DNA from: Archegozetes longisetosus
Taxonomy: Eukaryota; Arthropoda; Arachnida; Sarcoptiformes; Trhypochthoniidae
Length of the DNA: 64,000 bases
Direction of reading: 5' to 3'
Assembly: GCA_018873245.2 (NCBI GenBank)
Contig: JAEMBT020000006.1
Coordinates: 1,553,855-1,617,854 of the forward strand
The notes under the pieces were generated by a model. It was not told where the DNA came from and did no database searches. It worked only from the letters and a program-made list of their open reading frames with translations. Made by a program: the position numbers and the translations under genes. This document shows positions 12,701-24,700 of the stretch, piece by piece (positions within the stretch are counted from its first letter, which is position 1; every line of letters begins with the position of its first letter).

Positions 12701-15700
12701 ACAATATTAGTCCATTGTTTGGACAAAATTATTAATTGAGTAAGAATAATGCAATTGTTTTCAATTATGAAAGTCTAGAGCATTTATTCTGCATCACGAA
12801 TGATGTGATTAATACATAATTTAGTCTTTTAAACTGGAACCAAATTAGAAATTAAACCGAAGAACCACAAAAAGATTTTCTTTTAAACTTTTGTCTTTTA
12901 ATTAATTGAAGAGAACTCATGGAGTGTATGTTGGTTCTCATTTGTATAAAAAAATATTTTTTAATAGCTAGTTAAGTGGAGCATTAAACTAAGCCAAATA
13001 ATGAATTGTATTGAACGAATAAGAAAGTTTTCTTTAATTAATTAAAAAAACTTAAGCAGATCTGAAGAACGACGACTTTGAGGCTTTAGCATTAATAGCT
13101 ACTTACGTAAGTATTTGATATTGTACAAAATACAGTATAATAAATTGTACTTAGATTTTCTTAAACTCAAGATAAGAATCTAAATGAGATCATCAAATCG
13201 ATTTAGTACTTAAATATCCATTTGGTTTAAAGTCATTTTATAAAAAATGTAAAAATAAATTTTTAAAATTTGCTTTTCATAGTTTTAAAGCTTTATATTA
13301 TATCTGACGTGTTCATCAATAAAGCCAATGCACCAATTTTTACTCTTTAACATAACATTATATTATTTTAGTCAAAAAAGTAAATAAATAAAACTAAAAA
13401 ATTGGTTTGTTGGCAAAACGCCATCAATCATAAGAAATTTTGTTCTATAAGAAAATGTGTGACAAATATTATAATATTGATGTCTGATTCAATATAGAGA
13501 CACTGCTGTCATAATAATGAGATGGAAATGAAAAGAGAAAGTCAAAGTAAAAATTATCGATTCTCTCTTTTCTTGTCACAACTAATTTTAGTGCATAAAC
13601 AAAGTCCTAAAAATTTTAAACCCACTATAAGCTCCAAAGAGTGTAAGGAATAAGGTGCCAGTCAATCAATGAATGATTAAACTCTTAAATTTTTCAAATC
13701 TAGCTTTAATTAAGTCACAGCAAAATATTTATAATTTAAGAAAGCAACTATATAGAGTAAAAACGTACCGAGCATCCAACATCATCACTTGATAAGAGCT
13801 AAAGAATTTTGAAAAAATATAACGGCAAATAATGAAAATTCCGTTGAATGTAGTGATTGATTAGTAAGCTTGTACTCAAATATTAAATTCGATAACAATA
13901 CAGCAAAAGAGGTTAGTTATCGGAAACTCAAAAGAATATTTCCTTAGCCGGAATCGAAATCTTATAAACTGCTTATAAATTACATATAAACATCTATTTT
14001 AAAGTGAATGTGAGTTTTAAAGAAATAAACATTGAGTTGAAGTTTTATATTAAGAAAAATTTTTTAATTTGTGATGAGTTAAAGAAATATTAGCTAAAAA
14101 TTGTTGGCTGTCTCAATACTAGATGAAATTCTACTGAAATAGAGATTGAACTACACGATAGAATTTAATTGATATCTCATCGACAAACTTGATAGTAAAT
14201 CCTTCGAATACCGTAAAATTAATTTCACATTGAACTATTCGATTTGAAAGAATAAATACTAAAAGATTTATAATAAATTTATCACTCAAGTATTCATCAT
14301 GCTCAACGATTGAGTCAGCTAATTCTATGAGAAAAATATTTTCAAGAGTCATACTTCAAAAAAATTCATCTACAATGAAACTGTGTTGGAAAAGTGCTAT
14401 CAACTTAATTGTGAGTTATTATAGGTGTATTAAACATTGTGGTCGTCGTACTGGATATAATAATGGTTTCAAAAGTGGAGAATGAATTTTTTGTTGCTTC
14501 TAGCATTCATTGTTGAAGAATAAAAATAATAAAACGATCAGTACTATAATGCATGTAACATTAATGCAAAAAATTTAAGTCTCTTGGTGGTCGAATGTTA
14601 CCTAATCTTATAAGGATAAAGTTACAGAATTAATAGCGCACCAGATTTGTTGAAGAGAGATATGAGTAATTTACTTATATTTGATGTAATAAGCACAAAC
14701 CACATACAATCGCATTTATTGATCACTTTGATAGTTTTTAATGTATTAGAACGATGTCAAAATGTTTATTTTAAAGCTAGGTGCTTGTTTCAAATTTAAA
14801 CATACTTTTCATCTGTTTGATTGAATATTTTTCATTCCTTATCATAAAATATCAAAATTTTGATAGATGTTCTTCAAGCATCGAAACAAACTTGAAAGCT
14901 AGATATTGAAATTTTCATTTTATAACTTCGGACATTTTCACACCCCTTTTTCATGCATTACTTTTCTCTTAGACTGCAGCAAAAGAACCAGCGATTTAAA
15001 GCTCTCTTTATTTGAAGGTTGAGAAATGTTCAAGTTATGAAAATTTTCAATATCATTATTTTGAAGGATAAATAGATTTTTCGGATGCACAAGCGTTTGT
15101 CCCTACAGCTTCATAGCTTTCAGCTATTGTAATCATACTATTGGAGTCAACTCTCAATTTCTATATTTTATGAGTCAGTGAGCTTTAGTTCAATAATCAC
15201 TTAAACTTAGTGTAGATAAAATGTTGGCTGCACTTGTATTAAAAAAGCTATTTTTGCAGAACGCGCTGATATTTTATTAAAACTAGCTATCTAAAAAAAA
15301 GTTAATTTGGAGCGGCGGTAACCAAACATAGCAGCACGTTTTGCAAAAATACCTAAGAGAATATGAGTTTTGTGGCTGTGGGTATATACTCTAGTCTGTT
15401 AGATCTTTCTCGATAGTTTACAATAAGTTACATCAACACAAATACAAATAGAAAATTTAGGAATTCTCGATACAGTGTATGAAGTTATCTTTTGAAAACT
15501 GAAAATCTTTGTAATTTTCAAAATAGTGATAGAGGCCGCTCAAACAGGTAAAAATGAAATAACACCTTGAAAGAAATAAACTAATACACCAATGCTTTCC
15601 AGAATTATTGAAATAGTAAATAAAAATTTCAAAGAGAAGCACGAATTTTTCAATCTTGGCTGAAGAAAACTAAAATGAAAATGATGTATAAAAACTAATG

Positions 15701-18700
15701 TATTTATTTTTGATCTCATAGAAGTAGTAATGATTCGAAAGGTATTACCAAACAGATTCGAAAATTCGAAGATTTTATATCATCTGTTATGTAAATGTCT
15801 TCTTTGTGTCATGTTTAGTGGAATTGGTTATGAGTTAAGCCAAGTGTTTAGCTAAGTTTTCTTCAGCAAAAAGAGTATTTGGAAAGAAGATTCGAAAAAG
15901 AATTTCGATGATGTTTACTATGATGTCGAAAAGCTACCATTATGGTAGATTTGATTGCAGGGTACAAATCGTGTTCGAATTTTCTATTGAAACACTTGAT
16001 TTAAATTTTAATGGAAGAAAAGTGCATCTATACTTTTCAGATATTAAATTACGTTTTTGTATAATCGAACTAGTTTTTAACAGAGAAATATGATATAAAA
16101 TCAAATAATAATCTATTATTTAAAGAAAATTTTTAATATATTGAGTTCAAGTTACCAATAAATTACAGAATAGGAACAACTTGTATAAGCTTTTCATCAA
16201 AGTTTTTAAAAACGGTTTTTGTTTCACGTTTATTCCTAAAATCAATCTCGTTGACTAATTAATTTCAGTGCTTTTTTAAGCCAAAATTTCAATTTCAAAC
16301 GAATAATACAAAAATAGAAAATAAAAATGAATCACTAATAATAAGCATAAGGTTCACGTTATAGTTGATTAGTTCCAGTGTAGATCGAAATTTATTTAAA
16401 AGTCGGTTTTGATATGTGATAAAGTTTAATATTTTTACTAAGTAATTATCATTCTCTAATCTCTCATAAATATGAGTTTATCTTTTGTACAGACTTCTTC
16501 AATCTCAAGATAAAATTCCGAATGATTTCGTGCGGTAATAAATATTTGACTATAAGGTAACCTCTTCATTAGAGTAGTTGAAAAATGGAGTTATCAGATC
16601 TTTTTTCACGGTTTACAAATTTTATACTCTATATGACCTGTTCATCAATAGAACAGCTTCATCAATTGTTTACTCTTCATCGTATATATTTTTAGCCTAA
16701 AATACATATTTCATATATATAAATACATACATATATATTGAATATGTATATATGTAAAGATTCAATTTTCGGGAGAATATCATCAATCATAAGAAATTTT
16801 GTTTTATAAGTAAATGTGGCAAATATAATATTCACGTCTGATTCAATATAAAAGATACTATTTTGATAAAAATGAGATGTAAATGTAAAGAAAAAGTTTA
16901 GGAAAGAGGCTATCGATTCTTTTTCTCTTTTCTTATCAGAACTAATTTGCGATTTAAGTGCGTTAACAAGTCCTAAAAATATTAAATCCACGATAAGCTC
17001 CAGAGATTGTAAGAAATTACTTACCAGCTAGTCATTGTATAATTACGAGCTTAAATCTTACTTGAATTAGATCAATGCAAGATATTTTTTAGTTTTAAAA
17101 CGTTGTCGTCAATCTTTTAGAGATGATATATCTCGCCAACACAAAATACTATAAAGAAATTCTACTGAAGCAGATGTTTTTTTTAATTAGAAGATTAAGT
17201 TGCATATAAAGAACGAAGGTCAAATAGACATATTTGATTATTTAACTGGTAGAAAACTTTTTATCCGAATGCCTCCAATTATAGAATTTACTGTATTTAA
17301 AAGGAATGCATTCAAATAAAAGAATATTGCTATTATTCACTTATTGTTCGTTATTAACAAGTGAGTCAATTTAGTTTATTCAAAAGAGTACTATTTTTAA
17401 AGTTACGTCTAAAATGTTTTCAGCAAAAATATTCAGTTTTGAACTTGCTAACTGTCCGATTGAGAACTTCGACAGATGTATTAAGCATTGTAATTTCGGT
17501 AATAAATGTCATAATGGATGGGATAGAGAATATGATTTCGTAAATAGAGGTCCCAAAACTGGAGAAATGGATTGTTATTGTGTTCGTAAATTCACTGATG
17601 AAGAACGAAAAATTATAAATAGAGATCAATGCAATAATTTTATTTATAACTGCTTCCATAAAAGTCACACTGAATATTCTTGTAATAAAATACGATCAAC
17701 ATGTGATGCAACAAAGTTTAAGTCTTTGTGTGATGGAAAGATCGCCAGTCTTAATAAGGATATAGTTAAAAGAATTTGCGACAGATATCATGTTAAAGAA
17801 GATACAGGAAAAAGTTTGGTAGCCCTGACTCAAGCCTTTCATGATGTAAAACAAATCGAAATGTAATTATATTCATTCTTAAGCATAAATAAATGTTTCC
17901 TAATCGCTTACAGGATAGCAATACAAATATGAATACAATACCAAAACCTCCAATAGTTCTCAATGAAGATTAAGTTTTAAAAAGTTAAACCCCTTCATAA
18001 TTTTCAGATTGATGATACTGGCCGCTCAATTAGATCAAAGAGAAATAAAAATTGGAAATAAAACGCTGAAGATACCTCCAAACATCATTGCGAAAGCTAT
18101 GCAAAATTTGAATAAACTGGAAGCAAAGTATGTAACTTTTAATGTTAGTTTTGGTTCTCAGGTTGCTACGTATGCCTGCAATTTTCAGGTTTTCACTCGA
18201 TAATTTTGCAATTTGACTTTTAAATCCGGTCAGTTTTTGGTCAATTCATAGAAGTCTCAGATTGACCTTTAAGTGACCTGGCAGCCTAAACATTAGCTAA
18301 AGAAAAGTCAGGTGGACATAATGTTTTCTCACGAAACATTCGTATTCGTTTGAATAATAGAAGTATTTCAAAATAATGAATAAATAGATTTCAAAATTTT
18401 AAGGATTATAACGTAAGATTTTAACAACATTCAGAAGTTGTAACTATATATTCTAGATTATAATATCTAATGAAATCAGTTAAGTAAACGAACTAAATGC
18501 AAATTTTTTTGACAGAGAAAAACAAATTTATTTGAAGAAAAAAATGGAAGAATATAAAGAAAGAAAGAAGGATGTTGAGAAAAGTTTAGCTAGCTAAATG
18601 ACAGGCATCTTGCAATACTCTGCGAGTGTGATGTTTAAGATATTGAACTATATATGACTTAGTACAGTAAAACATATCTGAATCTTCAACGTTACTGAGC

Positions 18701-21700
18701 ACATGATACCAGTTTCACATTAAAACGCAATTGAGTGTATCTCACGCATCAGATATTTTGAAAAATTAGACGCACATTATTCAGAAATGAGTAGTATTGG
18801 CAAATTTCTAGAAACTAAATTTGATGAGAAACTTTCTAGAAAGTTCCTAGAAATATTTCTATGATCTAGATATTTTTCTTTCTCTAATTTTAATGAATCT
18901 CAGATTTGTGAAATAAAATAAAATGTCTTTTACCGGCTGTTTTTAAGTTTTAAGGAATAGAATCTCTTTTACGTGTTTTTTAGAAATAAAATGACTTCAA
19001 AAATTAAATCATATTGCAAATCGGAGAATTTTTAATTAGAAACTGAATAATTTTAGCTAAATAATGAATACTATTTGATAGCCATCTATATTTTAAGAAT
19101 AACCATGAATAGTAAGTCAACGAATTTAAACATAAATTAATGAATGAACAATTTTTAATAATATAAATTTTTGTGATTATAGAAGGTTCATGTCATACTA
19201 TGAGAAGCTCATATTTTTCAACGGAAGGTTCACAACAGGATAATTTCTCGGTTTACAACGAGAAATTATCTCTCGAGAAACACTTTTTACAATACTAGTA
19301 CTGAATCGTATAATCGAATTTCATTTTGACAAAACGAGTTTTTTATTGATAATCAGATGAATTCACATATCTCTTCTGGTTTAGAATCAATCATCTTTGT
19401 ATAATCAACTTTAATTTTGAATAAAAATATGATTTGATGAAACTGGTATTTTAATGTTGGTATTAATTTTTAGTACTTTGGGATAAGTTTAGTTCCAATA
19501 TAGAACAAAAATAACAGTATTTTAGAAAAAATTTGTAATTAAATGCTAGCCTAAAACATCAATTTCCATTATCAATTTATTTCAATAATTACTTGAAGGA
19601 AGGATTTTGATTTTAAACACGAGTAACAAGTAAAAAATTCAGTGGTAAGAAAACCTGAGATTTTACTACTAAAATAAAATATCGAATATAAATGTTGACG
19701 CTCTCGATCATTAGCTCTAACAGCCATTAGAATTCTGCAATCAGTATTTTGGTATCAGTTTTGATTTATCTTGAAACTTAATATTTCTACAAAAACATTT
19801 TTAATTAGTTTCTAATCGATTTGAAATACGTAGAGGTTATATGACGACATGATTCAAATAGAGGAGACTGAATAAATAAACTGGTTTATTTGGTTGCAAA
19901 TCAACCTTCAAAACTAAGTTACTTTTGATAGTGTTCCTCTGTAATTCATTCAATTGAAAAGGGATCAATTAACATATTGTTATATCAGAATTATTACTCA
20001 TCAATTTGATATCGTATGAATACATGCTATCTAAAAATCTTGGTCTCATTCAAAATGATGAATTGAAATTGATTTGTAGCAAAAAAATATCCTGATTTTA
20101 TCTACTCAATTGTCCGATTCTGAGTTATAGTAAATTTGCTAAGCATTGTTCTGGTAGTAGATGTGATAAAGAACACGCTTATCACTATTACAGAGAATGA
20201 AAAAAGGAGAATCAGTTTTCTTATTGATTTCGAGAATCCATTGATGAAGAGAAAAATTATGACTAATGATCGATGTGGTACATTCATTCATAATTGCTTT
20301 CATAAGGAGAATACTGACTATTCATGTGAACGGATTTAGCTTACATGTGATAAGCAAAAACTGGAATCTCTTTGCAATGGAATGGTTCCCAATCCTGAAA
20401 TAGGAGATCATGGATGTATAACGAACAAAATGCATCCAAAGTTGTAGTAGTGATCTCAGCTGACATATCTCATTTGAATATATCTAAGTTATTTATTTTC
20501 ATTTTTACGTCTCACTATAATTTTTATATGATTTAAGTTCAGTTAAAAAGGTTCAACTATGCTACCATTCAAATGTCTCTAATACTTATTTGATCTGACA
20601 GTAAACAACCAATAGGCAATTCATAAATTAATTTATAGTTAGTTAATGAGATGCCTTTACTCTATATAAAGAGACGCCTGAGTAGGTCATTATTTTAATA
20701 TTAAGTTTTATCTAATTTTGTCTATAGTATCATAGTGATTGACGCCAATCTAACAGGTCATAAAACAATTGATTATAATGGCAAAAAGTGAGAAATAATG
20801 GTCGAGTTATCAAAGAAGTAAGTGAAGCCTCATTTTGAAAACCTATCTTAGCCACCAGGACTCTTAATACCAATCAATTTCTATTTTTCAGATTAACCAA
20901 CTTTATTATTCATAGGTATGAATCTCTTCCTTGATAAGTAAAGATGAGTATAAGCTCAAAATCCTGAGTTTAAAGCTTAGCAGCTCAGAATCCTATTGAG
21001 CTGAGCCGAACTCGCCTTCAAACATGCTTGAATTGCGCTCACACCCATAAGCTCAGGGCTGGAACCTGGACTACACTTATGAGCTTATCATAAGAATAAT
21101 GAATAGATATTGCTCTTAAATCCAACACGTATTTACTCTAACTGAAAGTTTTAATACAAACTATATATTAGTTCTGATCAGAGTTTGACTTTATTTAATG
21201 TAAACTGTAATATGAGGCCACATTTACGTAGTATATAATAATAGTAAAAATTAGACAATATTGAAAAACTTTCGCTTATAAATAAACATATTTAAATCAG
21301 AAAACAACTCTTTTAGCTTAAGTCGAGCTTCACTTCAAGTTCCCAGATGAGCTGATTTTGAGCTGGAAGCTCATCGCAGCTCAAAGCTAGCCTATGTTCA
21401 TCACTATGCATAAGTATAATAAAAGAGAAAATTTCATTGAATTGCTCAAACATTTTCAGATATTTTAAAGCGAAAGCAAGGCCCATTCGCTGCTTATAGA
21501 TTATTAGTCATTCATCGATTCATTCGTATCCTCTATGACCAAAGGACTTAACAAAATAATTTTTTCTATCAGTGTTATATCTGCTAGTATTAAAATTAAC
21601 TTTTTCGCGAAAGCTGTTTTATACTGCTTAATTTTACGGAATATTAGTTTTATATCCTATGACTTTCGAGTTGAAGTCTAACACAAGTCAAAATTTAGAA

Positions 21701-24700
21701 AGATATAATTGACAACTCGTCGAAGTATTTTATAATAATGATATTACTATTGCTTTTGAATTATTTAATTTTAAATGAATCGAATAAAGAACCTTTGATA
21801 CAGATGTCCAAAAATAACTCATTAGGTCTATATGAAGAAGAAAAGCACTGATAGAGACTGCCCTAGAATAACATAAAATAAGAGTAAACATACTGATAAA
21901 TGGAAAACTAAACTAAATTAGTAGCTTAGTTGTGTGAAGAACATCAGCAGCGCTGACTACACCATTGTTTAAATAATAAATTGAATTGAATTGAGATTCG
22001 AGGCGACAATTGCCGACAAAAATAAGCAACTTTCAGTAGTGTGTCCATTAATTGTTATGGAAAATGTCTAACATTGTTTTCAATTAATTTAGCTGTAAGC
22101 TATTCAACAATCAATACAATAATAACTAACTATGCAGCCAAAAATTTAGAATATTTCCTAGAAACATTTGAAGTTGCTTTCAGTAAATGAAAGATTCCAA
22201 TATTATAAGACCCAAAAGTAGCTTTTTATCTATATAATGTATGCTTTAGAATATGCCTTTAGTTAGAGAGTAAACAGTTAGCACATGATTCACAAATATT
22301 CTACGCTTATTCCTGTCAATCGTATAAAACGTAAATTGGGTTGAGTACATCTTTCAATCAAAGTTTTTTGTCATACACAAAGGTTTTAAGTATCGTTTAA
22401 AGAAAATACTTTAATTTTGGATTTGATAGTATATTTTCGCGGAAAATATGAGTCAAATATCGATAAACATTATCTTTCAAGTGAGTTATGGTTTATGAGC
22501 GGAATAAAAAGCTTGGAATTCAATCTAGCATAAACTGTAATATTATTTCTGATCCATTAAGACATCTATGTAGTTGTAGAAACGTCAAAATTGATTATCT
22601 ACATTCATACTTCTTATAATCAAAAGCATTCATATTTCAAGTACTAAACAAGAATCAACATAAGTTTGATTATCATATATTTGAATTGAGACTTTCAAAT
22701 AAGACTTTTGCTTGCAATTACTTTAAGACTAAACTCTCTAGTAAGCATTAATAACAATAAACACTTACCTATTGTACAAGACAATGTCAGGCCTCCAGAT
22801 CTTTTCGCAGGGAATACGAATTTTTGTCAAATTTCCAAATTCAGATGAATTCCATGTCAGAAATTCATCGATCCATTCCTTGGTAGGAAGAGAAAAATAA
22901 GAATAAGAAGATCAAAGGTTGGATCAAGTAATACAACTTGTGAACCATTGATGACTGAATACTATTGCTTATAAATCAATACTTATAGACCTGATATCAG
23001 TCATGCATATAAGAGATGAAGAAATACTAACTGTCATGAAAAGCACATTCAGACTCATGAGGATATAACTAAAGCCTAGTTTGACTCAAGTAGAGTATTA
23101 GTTTAGTTTATTATAATATTAAATACTTGTCGAATATGTGCTAACTTCAAACTGTTGCCTCAGATCTTTTGTCTTATAAGCAAAAAAATTGTAGAAAAAT
23201 GTTGTTTTCTTGAGTTCTTCTCTTGTTGTTTACTGAGAATAATCTTTGTCTCACGAAGAAAAAGAATTCTTGGAGTAGAAGATTATTAGAAATTTTTGGA
23301 AAGACTTCACTACTATTTTGATTAAAATGAAATGTATTGGAAGGGAGTGTAGTGACTACTTCATGTATTGTGAATTGACCTTAAGATAAGAACTTTATTG
23401 TTATTTCGCTATTTATCAAACATTCACTCTCTTGTTCACAATAAATCATACTTTTCGAGAATAGCTCTTAAATCTATATTCATCTCGAATCACAAGCTTA
23501 AAGATTAGATCACTTGATCTGTCATTTAAATACGATATGCAACAGAAAACTGAAATATCCTGTTTTATATCCTGATAAATTCGCAGTCAATTTATATTAT
23601 TAGGAAATATTGTTATCTTTGAGGTTAAGCTTCAACTTTAGATCTACTGGAAGCAATACATTAGTCTTTAAATTAAATTTGATCACTCAATTCTAGTAAC
23701 AATTGTATGTTTCACAAAAATCGATTACAAGTTCTTCATATACCTGATCGAGCCATACATTAGTAGTCAAAACCTGATTCTTCTCGTCCTAAAATGCCAA
23801 CAGAATAGAAAAATATATAATTCAATAAATAACTTGACGGACAATTGAATGGTCGATAAGAGCCAACAATAATGACCATAAACTTGTCTATGAATCTAAA
23901 ATAAAATAAAAACCATTGAATACCAGATCGAATATTTGAGTTAATGTGATTCCGAGTCTGATAATGACTGGAGTGGACGCGTCTTTCACTGGTCTTATGC
24001 TATTATCATAGTTTCGCATTAGATAATCAACTAGTCTTCGTTCGTCGTTTGATTGGATTAGTAAACTATCATTTATGTTGTTCTCATTATTATTGACAGT
24101 CATTTCAACACTAGTCGCCAGAATTCCTGAAAGAATATTGAGATAGAAAAATAAATTATTAGTTTTGATGGAAGTTAGTCAACGGATGGGTGAGATCTTA
24201 ACTCATATTTATGACACTTTTAGTATTACGCTCCTTAAACATATTAAATGTTGAGAATTTGATTGCCATTATATTATTCATGAATTAATCATTAGACAAA
24301 ATGAACTAAATAAGTTATGTGTTCAAAAATTTCGATCTGTATTGAGACAACTATCAAGCTTTCTGTTTCAATCAAAGTACAAATTAGGTAGATCGTTAGT
24401 AATGAGCGAGTGTGCTAGGGTTCCGTTAAACTTCAAATATTCTCCCTGAATTACATGTGACAGCAAAATTATTGAAAAATTTAATATCAATAATTTAAGA
24501 GAATAAGTTTTTTGGAAATATTTTTATGCTGAGTCCTACGGAGAAAGATCGAATTTCACAAAAATTAATTTTAATAAAGTGTTGATTTTGTTTTGTTGAA
24601 TATGGGCTCAGCTAAAGCGTGTGATAGGCAGATAATTCAGGGAAATTTCAGAAATGGACCAACCATCGGAAGTGAATCAAAAATTTAATTGAGATTTCAA

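Larger units (their letters stand above)
12465..22768 (-). other. Receptor intron 4 (10.3 kb)
   Basis: This intron contains the nested cysteine-rich gene and its pseudogene, the duplicated block (13272-13735 and 16599-17093), two hairpins and the hAT-like MITE. The remainder is AT-rich with no supported coding sequence. Confidence 0.85.

Noticed and set aside
14131-14352. Minus-strand 73-codon frame inside receptor intron 4
   Set aside because: Splicing exon 4 to exon 5 gives the conserved LYNSADD junction, so no extra exon is needed; no domain seen.
17420-17668. Minus-strand open frame of 82 codons
   Set aside because: Antisense shadow of the cysteine-rich exon 2.
17424-17862. Secretory phospholipase A2 identity for the cysteine-rich gene
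   Set aside because: No CCxxHDxC active-site motif or calcium-binding loop is present.
17414-17866. Start of the cysteine-rich protein at the ATG at 17414
   Set aside because: That ATG lies across a TTTTCAG acceptor. Splicing from the exon at 17306-17360 gives a proper signal peptide in frame.
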